From Tretioscincus oriximinensis (taxonomy: Eukaryota; Chordata; Lepidosauria; Squamata; Gymnophthalmidae): DNA of 64,000 bases. Position 1 is the stretch's first letter, and every line of letters starts with the position of its first letter. Position numbers and translations under genes: made by a program. Where the stretch lies: contig JAJVDF010000357.1 of assembly GCA_022410635.1 (NCBI GenBank), positions 141,893-205,892 on the forward strand, read 5' to 3'. The notes beneath the pieces were generated by a model. The model saw nothing but the letters and a program-made list of their open reading frames with translations. It was not told the origin of the DNA and did not search any database. Positions 1 through 12,400 of the stretch are shown one piece after another.

Positions 1-122
1 TTGCTTTCCTCTGTTCGGACTGCCCAGGTGCATCTGGTGGGCCTCTGCGTGACACAGAATGCTGGACTTGATGGACTGTGGCCTGATCCAGTATGGCTCT
101 TCCTATGTTCTTATGTTCTAAA
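1..122 (+). mobile_element. CR1-like LINE 3' end
   Basis: ACTGCCCAGGTGCATCTGG, GGGCCTCTGCGTGACACAG and ATGCTGGACTTGATGGACTG, then GATCCAGTATGGCTCTTCC and TATGTTCTTATG. The same 3'-end consensus recurs at 17.8, 18.1, 36.4, 48.1, 48.5 and 51.5 kb. Confidence 0.75.
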
Positions 123-125
123 CTA

Positions 126-1834
126 AGCCCTTTCTTACACCTGAACTCTGGCCATTCAAAACCAGTTTTTCTGATTTTCAGACAGCAAGTGTGTGACTAG
201 GACAAAAGTTGGACAAAAATTGAATGTGAAATAGTTCAGTCAGGTTTGGGGGCATACAGGGTTTTTTTTTGGAAACTGTTTTAAGCACAGGAAGTAGAAA
301 ATTCATCTTCCTCTTGACTTTTACTTAGCTTCCCTTGTAGCACCACAAAAAGTTAATACTCTTGTCAAAAATATGTGTACAACAGGTTTGCCACAAAAAA
401 AGATCTGGATAGTTATTTGTATGCTAGTTGAAAAATTAATGCAATTACAGTTTTAATACACTCTTCTCCTTTGGAAAGTCAAATGTTGCTTTTAACAAGG
501 CAAAGTAGCTGATTTTATTCACAGGCTTATTATCTTATCTCATCAGTATTTGATCTTCTCAAAGAAAACTAGGCAAACTGAGTAAAAGCTGATCCTCTGG
601 TTGAAGGCAGTAAAGAGGAAATGTTCTCAAAAGAAAATATTAACAAGTACCAGGATTAGCCAATAATATACATTTGTCTAGATCTTTATCAGGGCTTAGG
701 CAGAAAATCAGACTGACATGCTTATAAAAACCACACTAGCTGTTAAGCAAGAAAAGCTTGCTTTTTCAGCTTCCGTTAATGATTTTTGAGAACTCAAAAT
801 TTATGGAAGAAAGTGTTAATTTAAAAAATGTTAAATATTCCTCACCTTCTGTTTTCCTTTTATAATATGTGTTTAGTGCCAACTTGCTTCAAACACGTCT
901 CCAGCAGAGGAGCCTCCATTTTGAAATGTTATTGGCTTGTTCCCACTAGGAAGAAGCAACATTATTACTTATTTCAATTTTAAAGTGCAGAGAAATCATT
1001 TTCAATGGTGATAGGATGTGTTTCTTTTGTGGGCACTTTTAAACATGGTTCCTTCAGGGGCAACTGTGTCTGTTAATGGAGAAGTGACAGCAGAAAAGGA
1101 GAAGAATATTTGGAGAAAAGATGAAAAGAGAAACAGAGGGCGAATGGAAGAAAGTGTTGGACCCTCCAAGAACAATGACTCTATCATTTGTTGTTTAGTA
1201 ATGGAAAGGAAATTTCAGGAAATTTTACCTTACTATGGTAAGGTTTTTTTACAGTAATATTTTAAGGTAATATTTTACAGTAAGAGGCAGGACCCTTGAT
1301 TGTATTTATCATATGGTTTTCTTCAGGATACAAGGAACACCAGAATTCATTTAAACAATATGAACAACCTTTTTTTTAGTCCTATGCTTCAATCTTTGTG
1401 GCCTCATCACTAAAATGTAAATATGCCTTCTCTTCTGACCAAACCCTATTTCTAATCCTCTGAATGGGACATGCGAGTGAAGAGCAAGAGGGCCTCGGAT
1501 TTATTTATTTTCTTTGATATTCTTCCTTTGCTATAGAGAAGCTGCTTTAGGATGCCACATAATTCCACTTGAGGTTCCAAGACCCACAAATATTGGGACC
1601 GTCCCTGGCTTGAGCATTATTTGGATGCATGACTTCTTTTTTCATTGCTTCTTTTTTAACGAGATAATTAAGAGTGGAGGTGAAGGAGCAAAACTATAAA
1701 AAGAAATCAACTAACACAAGCTACTGTATGAACTGCAGCCAGTTTGTACTTGTTACCTCATAGATTGCGTGGTTCAAATAGTAGGATGATTATGTACGTA
1801 TAATAAAAGGCGCATGGGAGAGTTTAACATTCTG
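126..1834. other. AT-rich intergenic DNA, no gene seen
   Basis: Stops are frequent in all frames. The two 60-80 codon frames near 1.0-1.25 kb lack splice or domain support. No repeat family could be named. Confidence 0.5.
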
Positions 1835-2000
1835 AGGTATAGCGATCAATGACAGGGCTGGGTTGGAAACTTGCTGAAAGACAGAAAATAGAGGGAAATA
1901 ATAAATGGACAGTTTTATGGGTGGAAAGATGTGAGAGTAGAATATTCCAGGGTTCAGCAATGGGACCAGTATTGGGAGGGAAAGGAAGGAAGGAACGGAT
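1835..2000 (+). mobile_element. CR1-like LINE fragment (reverse-transcriptase region)
   Basis: AATAAATGGACAGTTTTATG, GGTGGAAAGATGTGAGAGTA and CAGCAATGGGACCAGTATTGG match the stretch after the RT core seen at 9295-9370. Followed by a purine-rich degraded tract to 2105. Confidence 0.55.
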
Positions 2001-2139
2001 GAAATATGGAACGGGAGGAAGATCAAGAAGGAAAGGAAAATGGAAAGAAAGAAGGAACAAAACAAGCAGAAAGTGAAAGGGGAATGGGAGGAACAAGAAA
2101 GGAGGCATGGATGGGAGCAAGGGNGAGGAGGGGCTAGAC

Positions 2140-2327
2140 CAGACCTGGGCAAGGGGCGGCCCGAGGGCCACATGCGGCCCTCCTACTGTCTCTGACCTGC
2201 CCGCCCCTCTTAGCTCAGAGTTATATACAGTATTGGGTAGAACTGAGTTAACTATATTAATCTGGCCCTCTAAAACCACCCCAGTTTCTCATGNGGCCCC
2301 TTGGGAAAAATTAATTGCCCACCCCTG
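2140..2327. mobile_element. hAT-type MITE with 8-bp target duplication
   Basis: A 188-bp element with terminal inverted repeats CAGACCTGGGCAA and TTGCCCACCCCTG (CAGGGGTGGGCAA in reverse). It is bounded on each side by the 8-bp direct repeat GGCTAGAC (2132-2139, 2328-2335). The CAGGGGTGGGCAA-like end and the 8-bp duplication are typical of hAT elements. There is no coding capacity. Confidence 0.9.
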
Positions 2328-2894
2328 GGCTAGACAGAGCCTGTTTCATTGCCGTAACACAACGGGCTAATTCTAGTAGTCTATATTTCTCACCCACCAT
2401 ATACTCTTAAGTTTCATAGTGGGTTATAATAAAATATATATTCACTAAAACTACATATAAGTTGTTATATAAATGTTATTAGCATCTTCATAGGAAGTTG
2501 CATTATTTTCTTGAGATTATTTCATTATCCATTTTCAGTCTATTCTGATTAGCCAAGACAGGACAACCTGGGAACATTTAAGATTGCCCAATACAAGAAA
2601 GATGTAACCTGTGACAGGTTGTGACTGTGGGCTCAGTCAGCACTACAAAACAGGATGTTAGATTAGAAGGTCCATTACTCCAATCCAGTTGGGCTTTCGT
2701 CAGAACTCATCTACAGACAACGTTTAGGATTAATTTTAAACCAGAAGCAATTCTGTTTTAGAAACGTTCATAGACTAAATGGTTGGTATATGCCAAGTGC
2801 AAAGTTTTCCTAATTTGATGCCTCCAAACACAGACTAAAAAAACACAGGTCTGCAGCTGCCAGGGGCTGCAAGAAGAAACTGAGGCATAGTGGT

Positions 2895-3168
2895 TGAGAA
2901 CAGAGGTCAAGAACAATGGCCTATCAATAGAGTTGGCATTTGAGACCCATGTGTCTGCTGGGGAGAGGAGTGAGCGCCCTCAACTGGCCTTAGCTTTAGC
3001 CAACCTAGCTGTTCGAAAGCAAGCACTTGCAAGTAGATTAACAGGTATCATCACAATGCGATGGGGAAGACAGACTGTAAGTCTTTGGGTGAAAAATAGC
3101 TTGTAAGCCACTTTAAATCCCTTTGGGTGAAAAAAGAAGGGTATAAAAACTCAGTTCTTCTTCTTTAG
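2895..3168 (+). mobile_element. tRNA-derived SINE with CTT tail, degraded head
   Basis: Shares GCTGTTCGAAAGCAAGCA, the TTGTAAGCCACTTTAAATCC stretch, and GTATAAAAACTCAGTTCTTC with the better copy at 57.7 kb. The tRNA-like head is eroded. Confidence 0.65.
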
Positions 3169-4044
3169 CTCCTACAGTTGTCAATAGACATATGAAGGCA
3201 ATAGCTTTTTCATCCTGAACCCAATCTAGATAGCCCAGGTTAATCCTATCCTCAGTTGCCACTCACAGCATGAACTGTTTGGCCATTTCTTTCCTTAGTC
3301 CCCAGACATGGTGTTTGTTAATGCCCTAAGCACCTGTCCTGTGGCATTTCAGTGAATACCTTACCTATGCAGTATCCTTAAATGAGATTGCTATTTTTTT
3401 TTNAAAAAAATGTTTTATGGATATAAAAAAGACAGAATTTCAGTGGGCACCAACAGCTGCAACTGCAAAAAGTTCCTCTTTTAGGGCACCCATGAAAGCT
3501 ACGTCTCTTTCCTCTTTTTTGTATGACAATCCTATTCTCACATTTCAACTAAAGTTCATCTGAGCTTCCAAACTGAAATCCTTTATGATTTTCTTTGTTA
3601 ACAGGACAAAATATACAAAAAATAAATAATTTCTGTTGACTTTCAAACTTTTTTTCCAAATGGAGTTACATGTTTCTCTTAATAGGTAGAACAATGTTTT
3701 TTTTCTTCAGCCATTTTTATTCAGCATTGTAACTCTGGAGGTTTTGAGTGAGATTTTATCAAAAATTGTCAGCAGGTATAGGAACATTTGGTAAGCAATT
3801 GTTTGCATTATTTTAACTATTAAATAGTACCATTTTTAATATGCAATAATTGCTTGTATTTACTGAAATGGATTAATGATTAAGGCTTTATATATAACAT
3901 AATTTACAATTTTTAAAATTAAACTCTCTGTAATACATAAAAATAGGAATTCTTCCAAGATATAATATTTTCTCTTTGAATATAACAACATATAAATGAC
4001 TATTTCAGGTTATGGGATCAATATAAAGTGTTAATTAGAGACAG

Positions 4045-4310
4045 TATTTATTTAATTAATTAATTTATTTGTATTTATATCCCGTCCTATACCCGAAGGT
4101 CTCAGGGCAGCCTACCATAGGGTGGCACACATAGCTTTTGTTGCTTTCTCCACAATAGACACCCTGTGGAGCAGGTAGGGCAGAGAGAGTTCTAAAGAAC
4201 TGTGACTGGCCCAGGGTCACCTAGTTGGCTTCATGGAGGAGTGCGGAATCGAACTGGGAGACTACCAGATAAGAGTCCCATGCTCTGACCACTATACCAA
4301 ACTGGCTCTA
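4045..4310 (-). mobile_element. tRNA-derived SINE with AAAT tail
   Basis: Reverse-oriented: ATTT tail, CCCGTCCTATACCCGAAGGT, TTTTGTTGCTTTCTCCACAA and GAATCGAACTGGGAGACTAC (B box region), ending CACTATACCAAACTGGCTC (A box region). Followed directly by an (ATGT)n microsatellite. Confidence 0.85.
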
Positions 4311-4382
4311 ATGTATGTATGTATGTATGTATGTATGTATGTATGTATGTATGTATGTATGTATGTATGTATGTATGTATGA
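4311..4382. repeat. (ATGT)n microsatellite
   Basis: About 17 nearly perfect ATGT/TGTA units adjoining the head of a SINE, then short TA repeats to 4395. Confidence 0.95.
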
Positions 4383-4751
4383 TATATATATATACATGTA
4401 TGTATGATAAGATTATTACAAGCATTAAATTAAAAATTAATATCAACCTAATAAGTATAGGGACCTAGGCTAAATGTCCATTAAATGTTTACTTGTGAAA
4501 TTTAAGGTTATGCTTCTTGACTTTTTTTACTTTTTCAGGTCTTCCTTCTTAAGAAATATGGCACCTCTCACAACTGCTGAAAAAATTTGGAGGGCAAGAG
4601 AAAAAAATAAAATTACATAGTGGCTTTAAGAAATATAAAAAAGAAGTGATCTATATCTCATAGTCTCACAAACTGGGGGCAAGGAGGAGTTAGAATGGTT
4701 GCAAAACGTTTGCAGAAAAGGGAATAGGGTTTCCAATGCTGTGTTGAAAAA

Positions 4752-4879
4752 TCCCGTCCCTACTGAGCCTTGTTCTGGGTTGTATCTCGGTACACAGCTT
4801 GGCCATTCACATGCCAGTGTAGTTGGCAGGTTCCTGTTTTGAGGTATAGCCCAGAACAAGGTTCAGTGGGGACAGGGCC
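4752..4879. mobile_element. Foldback (near-palindromic) MITE, core deleted
   Basis: Begins TCCCGTCCCTACTGAGCCTT and ends with the complementary AAGGTTCAGTGGGGACAGGG. The central palindrome is reduced to CACATGCCAGTGTAGTTGGCAGG. Member of the foldback family whose intact copies lie at 17.0 and 59.1 kb. Confidence 0.75.
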
Positions 4880-7800
4880 CAAGTAGAGAGACAGCTCTGT
4901 GTGCTGTTATAGCAAGATAAATTTTGCATTGGACACAAAGCAGAAAATGTGGGATTTTGAATATTTGCAATTACGTTCCACTGAAATTATACAGTGACTA
5001 TCATTTGGCTTTCTGTCCGGCTGACCAACCAACAGTCCATCTGCCCACCCACCCATCCACACACATGTATTAGAATTTCCTCCACTGGGAATGACCATGT
5101 CTAGCTTAACAAAATTTGCTGGATAGTAGCCCAATATTTGATATGAAGACATTCCCAATACAACTTGAAAGCTGCTTTGCTATTTAAGACTGGGCCTTGC
5201 CAAAGCATAGACTTTCTCAAACTAGTACTGACAAAAGGTTGAAAATACAAATGAACCATATGGCTTAACTGTATCAGTTAACTCCAGTTTAAACCCAAAG
5301 AACCACTTTGGGAAAGACAGCCTTTCAGACAAGGTAAGTACTGCAAAATATTCTCTGCCAAAGGTAAAGCGATGGGCTGGAAAATAGATGTTTTGAAGAA
5401 TTTTATTGAATAAGGGCAGGAGGATAATAGGATTTCATCACTGGTGATAGCTCTAAGATTCTCTGGAGAGAATCCGAAGATATTTGCAAATGTCTGTTTT
5501 GGCATACCAGATCAGTCTATAAGAGTGCATCTCTAGATCACACCTCAAAGATACCTATCAGGATTGCATCCCTATGAGAATGGAATGTAGTTGGGAAACC
5601 TACCTCATTTCAGATTAGCACTTTTGAAGAGAATGCCACCTCATTGTCTTCACACCTTTTTATATGAGTAGGATGTGGCAAACCTACCAGTAGTTAATAA
5701 GTTAAAAATTACAAGAGATCCAGACTGGCACATATGCTAGAGGGAGTAAGTCTTTGTTTGAGGCTAAGTCATCAAGCATGCACATTACTTTGCGTGTATT
5801 TTTCCATTTTCAAAGTTCCATCCACCTGCATTCCTGACCCCTTAAGCAATCCCCAGAATCAAGAGCAGTCCCAGAGATCAATATTAGATAAACGATCCCT
5901 CTCCCTGAATTTATCTATGCTGCTGAAGAACAAGCTGAACTTTTACATTTCAAAGTCAACCACATTTTAAATCTGTCACTTATTGTTACTGAGAGTGCTA
6001 CTGTGATCTAAAGCAGCTCTTCACGATTGCTCCATTCCCTCCCTTCCAGTGCCCTTGAAACTATTAAATACATTAAAACATAAACATTAAATACAATAAT
6101 CATAAACAACCCTTCGTTCCTAAAAGGCAAGGTGGCCGTGTTTTTCACCCTGTTTGATCTCTGCTGAAGAATGAGATCCTGCTGCGGCTAGCCTAGAACT
6201 GGAGACTTTCCCACTATGTTTCTACACCTTTTGACAGCTCCAAATTAGCTATTTCCTGACAGTTGTAATGTTTTTACTGTTTTTATGCTTTTCAACCTGT
6301 TTTTACTAAAGATAATTATTGTTTTTGAAGACTCTCGTTCTAGAATGTTTCTCCTGTAGCTGATCTTCAGTTCACTGCTTCACCTGCTTATGTTGACATT
6401 TGAAAAGCCATTTTCTATGATCCTACAATTCCAAACCCATAGCCGGGTTTAGTTTCTTCCACCTCAAAGCCAGCAGATACAAATTCTCAGCTCACAACAC
6501 ACTATAATGGTGCAGTTGCTAAGGTGACGGTCCTTCATCTAAGAGATCGGTTTTTGAGGCCCTGTTTCAGATGTGGAGATGAGTGAGCACCTTCTACTAG
6601 CCTGCAACTTTAGCGAATCCAGCTATTCGAAAGCAAGAATTGCAAGAAATTGCAGCAGACTCCGACTAGATAAATGGGAACCACCACAGCCGCTTTGAGT
6701 CCCCTTAGGTGAGAAAAGTAGGGTATAAAATCTAGTTCTACAATGTGCAATGCACTTTCTTTATGGACCCCAAATAGATGATAAATTTTCAGATGGCTCA
6801 AATGTAGAGAGAATCTCAGCTATGGTTAGATTCTTTTGTTCTTCCAGGTGCAGGGTTGCTATACGCTACAGATTTTGCAGACAATCCATGATTTTAATGG
6901 CTTGTCTTGGCCAAAGTGAGCCAAAAAGGTAAAAATCCACAAGGTAGGGGGAATGGGACAGGGATTCAGGCGGTCTGGGATGATTTTCAGGTGGGGAGGG
7001 TTTAGGAGCAGGGTTTGGGGGTGATATTTGTGGGGTAGAGTTTCAGGTGACTTTGGGTAAAGGGCAGAACTTGAGGTGGTGTCTACTTGTCAGAGACGAT
7101 TTCTGACTGGAAGATAATGTTGAGTAGGAATAATTTATTACTTATCTGTGAAATCCAGCTTTTGTTTCATCTCACACCTCAAAAGAATTCTCCTAACAAT
7201 GGAACAATCTTCCTTTCAAAATTTTGGTTCTAATTATCCTTCCAGTCAGTGATGAAGAGGCATCCCTAATCGGGTTTATTATGTAAGTCTCCAGTTATGG
7301 CTGCTACTTTACATAAGCTGCTGACAAAAATGGCACTAGCCTATTATATATTACTAAAAGATATGCTTTCTATTACTCACTGCAACTTGCAATCCAACAA
7401 AACTAGTAACATCATTATTTTGGCTGAACTTAACTTCAAAACAAAGCCAGTATCTCTCTGGCAATTAAAATCTCAGTAATTATAAACTCTGGTATTTATT
7501 ATTCATAATATATTTCACAACTGTTCCTGCTGCTGTCTAAAGTTAGTAATGTGTTATTTGTCAAAAGCCTTGGGGGAAGAATATAGGTTTTCACCAATTA
7601 TAAGAAAGAAGTTATAGTTCGTGCTGATCTTTAAAGTGCGTGAAAGCTGGGAAGCCATCAGTGAAAGGATCGAAAGGATCTCAGGTGAAGATCACAGAAG
7701 TAAAGAGCTGAGGCTGGGCATTAATAGTTTATTTACTTTAAAACTTTCTACTCTTGTTAAAACATGACAAGCTAGCAAACAACCAAAATCTGATCTTTTC

Positions 7801-8195
7801 CTGCTTCCTTCATCCCTGTTCCTTTTTCTTGTGTTTGATGTCTCTAAATTATGCATAGCTGGCTGGCTGACTCATGTAGACAAATTGGGCCGTACACAAC
7901 CACATCATCCAATGGAGAGCTTGGATATGTCTCTATTGCATCAACTCCCTCTGCGGGATTGGGATGCCTGTGTGGCCCATGGCAACCTCAGAGTCCCTGA
8001 AGGGCAGTGATACTTCACCTTGCAATTTGGAGGGGTCACAAAAATTTTCCACGCAAACGTCTTCAAGTTGATGGGTTATTGTGGAGACTTCAAAAAGGGT
8101 TGACCGGCCAATGGAGACACTATTCTCTCTGTTGAGTGTTCTCCAGCTAATGGCCTCTGTCTGGGAAGGCAGTACAGCTATATACAGGGCTGCCA
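4880..8195. other. Intergenic DNA, no gene seen apart from one SINE
   Basis: AT-rich with scattered short frames. The only recognised element is the SINE at 6508-6742. G-rich stretch 6940-7080 is plain low-complexity. Confidence 0.45.
6508..6742 (+). mobile_element. tRNA-derived SINE with CTT tail
   Basis: GTGCAGTTGCTAAGGTGACG (A-box area), CCAGCTATTCGAAAGCAAGA, GCCGCTTTGAGTCCCCTTAG and GGGTATAAAATCTAGTTC. Confidence 0.7.
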
Positions 8196-8199
8196 AAAA

Positions 8200-8401
8200 T
8201 TAAAATGCCAAATCACAGAAATCCCTTCCTTCCTGCACTAAGTCTTACACAACTGTTAGAATTATTTGAGAATAAACATAAGGATAAAGGGGATCCAGTT
8301 GTTAGCTGGATCCTGAATAAGCCTCTGAATAAGCTCTTCAGTCATGGAATAAGAGGACAGGTCCTGTCGTGGATTGGTAGCTGGCTAAAACACAGGAAAC
8401 A
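8200..8401 (+). mobile_element. CR1-like LINE fragment (reverse-transcriptase region), left of L1 insertion
   Basis: Encodes LLELFENKHKDKGDPV and LSHGIRGQVLSWIGSWLKHRK-like sequence, typical of the reverse-transcriptase palm region of CR1-clade elements. It continues after the L1-like insertion at 9161. Confidence 0.75.
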
Positions 8402-9160
8402 AATGGTATAGAACTTCAACTCAACTGAGTCATACGATACCAGGATTCAGTTCATTATGTTGGCATTGTAACAACCAGAGGGGAACATTTATACGTCAAT
8501 AGTGGGAATGCAGACAGACGAGGAATTTTGGGGACTCAAAAGACAGATAAATGAAATAGTAGGAGAACAAATCAATTGCTCAAAAGAAATGTGTTTATTT
8601 TTTATTTTTCAAACGCCACCATAAATAAAGATAATAATATTAATAGCAGCAGAGTCTGTTATCATTGCAGGGTGGAGGAATGCGGAGGAATGGACAATGA
8701 AGAAATGGCACTATTACATATCAGAACAATTACAATATGATCTGTTAAAGCAAAGTAGGGACATAATGAAAGGTCTAGTGAATAGGGATGGAAATGAGAG
8801 AAAATGGAAAAAATTAATAAAAAGAAAACGTATACTAAATATAGAGGAGAAAGAAAAACTATATGAAGAGATAGATAGAATAAAAAAGATAATGGGGCAG
8901 CAATAGATAATAATAAATGTATGTAATTAAAAGATATGAATTAAGTAGAGAGATAGAATATAATATAAAGGAAAATAAAGAACTCTCATGTGGTAACGTG
9001 GGAGGTAGTTTTAATGTAACTTCACAAGGATTAAATATAATTTATGTAATTATTTTTGATAAGATTATTTGTTGTCTATGTATTGTATTTTGGTTTGTTT
9101 TTGTGGTTTTGTTTGTTGTGTGATGTTTTTAATAAAAAATATTGTTTTTTAAAAAATTGC
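8402..9160 (+). mobile_element. L1-like LINE 3' end, flanked by 132-bp direct repeats
   Basis: Contains decayed ORF2 C-terminus (EEFWGLKRQINEIVGEQI, then EWTMKKWHYYISEQLQYDLL) and an A-rich 3' tail at about 9130-9157. It is bounded by 132-bp direct repeats (8270-8401 and 9161-9292) that belong to the CR1-like target. Confidence 0.75.
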
Positions 9161-10330
9161 GAATAAACATAAGGATAAAGGGGATCCAGTTGATAGCTGG
9201 ATCCTGAATAAGGCTCTGAATAAGCTCTTCAGTCATGAAATAAGAGGACAGGTCCTGTCATGGATTGGTAGCTGGCTAAAATACAGGAAACAGAAGGAAC
9301 AGTAAGTGGATAATCCTCTGGGTAGAAAGATGTGAGAAGTAGTGCACCCAGAGTTCACTACTGGGACCTAGGATGCTGGGGTAAATGGTGAGATAGCAAA
9401 ATTTGCTGACAACATTAAACCATTCAGGACATTGAAAACTGAAGGCGAGTGTAAAGAACTTCAGAGAGATCTCTTGAAATTGGGTAAACGGGCAACAAAG
9501 TGAAAAATGCACTTCAGTCTAAGCAAGTGCAAAGTCATGAACATTATTCTTATTAACTGATGGGGACAAGGCTGACTATGTCCCCATCAGTTGTTGGTCG
9601 ACAGTTGAGGTATTGGTGGACAGCCCAATGAAGGTGTCAATGTATAGCAGCAATGAAAAAAACTATTTAAAGGTTAGGGATAATTAGGAAGGGGATTGAA
9701 AATAAGTCAGCAAGCATCTGTTTGCCCCTTTGTAAATCTATAGTGAGACCATATTTGGAATTCTCATAACCACACCATAGAAAAGATATTGTAGAACTGG
9801 AAAAAGTGCAAAAAATAGCAACAAGAATTATAAAAATCAGGCAGCAGTGTCTAAGTCTTTTCAGTCTTGAAATACAGGCTGGGGTGTGTGGAAACCCTAT
9901 TTTGGGGTGCCTCCCAGTTTTTGAGGATTTTTTTTTCAAAAAAAAGTTTTTTTCGAAAAATTTGTTTGATTTTTTTTTCCTCAGCAAATACCGGAGGCAC
10001 CCCAAAACCAGGTTTCCACCCCCCCAAAAAGGGATCATCTGGTCAGCCTATGAAATATGGCATTTAAAAGGGGATCTGATTCAAGTGTATAAATAATGCA
10101 TGATAAAATAATGCAAGAGGTGGATAAAGGTGAATAGAAAAAAAATTATTTATCAATAGGAACAGGGAGCACTCTAAAACTTGTGGGCAAAAGACTTAGG
10201 ACAGAAAAGGGAAAATATTTATTTCCAGAAGAGTTTGTAGTAGCTAGAAGCCTGGATAAGCTTTAAGATAGGATTAGACAAATTAATGGAAGCCAAGGGT
10301 TTAATGTTACATTACACCAAGTCCATGTTC
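9161..10330 (+). mobile_element. CR1-like LINE fragment, continuation, with MITE inside
   Basis: Repeats the last 132 bp of the left fragment, then continues downstream: AKFADNIKPF-like and KLGKRATK-like decayed coding, LEKVQKIATRIIKIRQ, the QCLSLFSLE segment, then the DLIQVYK segment after the MITE at 9876-10050. It lacks the far 3' end. Confidence 0.75.
9876..10050. mobile_element. MITE of the TAGGCTGACCAGAT family, inserted in a CR1-like element
   Basis: An interior inverted repeat (GGAAACC..TTTTGGGGTGCCTCC and its complement) surrounds a poly-T/poly-A core. It sits between direct repeats TGAAATAC (9868-9875) and TGAAATAT (10051-10058). The right end is CTGGTCAGCCTA. It splits a CR1-like reverse-transcriptase remnant that continues on both sides. 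Confidence 0.7.
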
Positions 10331-11994
10331 CAGTGCAGTTAGTTGTAAAGATATTAAATGTAAGTTATGTGAGAAAAGCTAATATTTCAAGATCTCATAA
10401 AAAAATGGACCACGCCAAGGACTTACATAATACCATTGTTATACAGTAACCAAAAAGCTGATTCCAGGAAATTCTGAAGTAGAACATGGCACAACAGCCA
10501 CTCCCTGTGGTTTAGCTCCAAAATTTGGTAAACAAAAGTAGACCAATCCTGAACATGTATAGCCTATCCCAAATTACTTTAAACTATTCTCAACTAGTGA
10601 ACTTCCTGCAGTAGTATATTATCCCATCTTGGTTTTACACCTCTAATAAGTTTTTTCCTGCCACAAGTCATAACAGGTCCCAGCTAACAGTGGCACGAAG
10701 CAGAAAAAAACATCTCTGTGTAACACTGTCACAGCTTCCTGATATCAAGTGGATTATTATTGTCAACGCTTTGCAGATTTCCAGTGGCTGAACAGGTTAA
10801 TATCAAAGAAAAAAAAATAAGACCAGAACTTTCCAAAATAGGGTCACAGACAGTTGGCCAAGAATGGCCAGGAACCACGGACTACAGCTGTTCAGCTGAC
10901 TTAAATGCATCCCATTTGATTGGCTGTTGAACTTGGAGATTGCACCCTGCATATCTTTTTGATGTCTGCATATTTCTTTACTAGCCAATTTCACTCTCAT
11001 TATGCTCCCAAAACTCACTATTGCTCAGTCTATGCTGGGATCTCAAACTACGATATTCCAATTCCTGAAATCCCTCCTGGGCTATAATTTCCCAATATTA
11101 TGTAGTTCAGGGCCACCTAGAGGGCCAAAGTTTTAAATTCACGGTCTAAGTTAATTCTGAGATTATCTGAATAAGATATGCTTGAACTTGTGAGGTTGGA
11201 GGGAATAGTCTAGGGAAGAAATAGGAATGCTTTTAGGTGTGATACCTTGGAACACAGCCTGAAAACTGACTAAACATTGGGCGTGAGTATCTGCAGCCAG
11301 TTATCAATGTGGCAAAGCATTTCCAAAATGTTGAAGGAGGAAGAGAAGCTCCAGTTCCTAGGAAGTTTAGGTCAGGATTAGTCAAATTTCTATACTGAAA
11401 CTTTGCTCTCTTGACAGAAAGGCTAAACAGTTCACTTCTATCGTTGTCTAGCACTCTTCAAAGTGTTTGACCACTTGTGCATTTTCCGTGAAGTACTTGA
11501 TGCTATACACATCAAAGAGATTTCTTAAGAACATAATTGCTTTGCTGGGTTTCCAAAAGCATATACCATCGTTTAATGTGGATTAGTTGACCCAGTTTCT
11601 CTTTAAATGTGTTTGGAGCAGTTAAAAAATGGAGAAAATGTAATAATGCTTGTTTCAAACCCAATTGAAACACAAGGATGATCAAACACTAAGGAGAAAT
11701 TCCAGGTTTGTGACTCTTGCACCCTTGTCACACCTTTACTTTTAAACCTTCTTCATGAAAAACAAGCTAAACCCATTTCTTCTTTTATGCACATACTTCA
11801 TCATTTCAGTCTGAAGATGAACTAAAGAACTTTTACAATAAAGGTGTGAACAGTATTATATTGGGAATCTGATGTTAAAACATCTAACTCTTGAACTGAA
11901 GAAAAGAGTCTGTCAAATGATTTATGGGAAGTGGAGAGGTAGATTGGCCTGATTTAAGTTGCAATCGTATGTGAGTTATTTCAAAGGTATAAGA
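10331..11994. other. Intergenic DNA, no gene seen
   Basis: No long frame, splice pair or recognised repeat. Probably old decayed repeats. Confidence 0.4.
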
Positions 11995-12400
11995 ACATGA
12001 CTAAGGGGGATCCAGCAGTGATAAGNCTACACTTTTTTCTTGCTAGTACTTTTATGCCAATTTTACAGAATGATAGCCTTTCTTTGCACCATTATGATTC
12101 CATGTGGGTATCACCTGCTGTGTACTGCAATTTACCAAGACTTCTATCACTGCCTTTTAGTGAGAGCATCTAGGTGGTCAATTGCTTTTTTAAGTCAAAT
12201 TTACACTGGAAAAGGTAACTTTGGATATCTAAAAACTCCACTTGCAAAACCTGGGCAAATTTAAAAATGAGACTTTTCTTCCTNAAATTCCCTTGCCTGG
12301 CAACAAAGTAAACCAGCAACCAATGTCAGAAGGGATGCAAACAACCAGCTTCAAGCTAAGACTTACGGCAGGGTTTCCTTCAGAAATGTAGGCAAATTAA
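11995..12400 (+). repeat. Unclassified dispersed repeat, copy 1
   Basis: Shares blocks in the same order with 44100-44515: TTTTTCTTGCTA, GTCAAATTTA, AAATTCCCTTGCCTG, ACAA and AGGTTT-like ends. No terminal repeats or coding were recognised. Confidence 0.5.

Noticed and set aside
4311..4382. CRISPR-like or other spaced array
   Set aside because: Simple tetranucleotide repeats with no spacers in a vertebrate genome.
4231..4446. Tyr/Ile/His repeat frame on the minus strand
   Set aside because: Translation of the (ATGT)n microsatellite joined to a SINE head.
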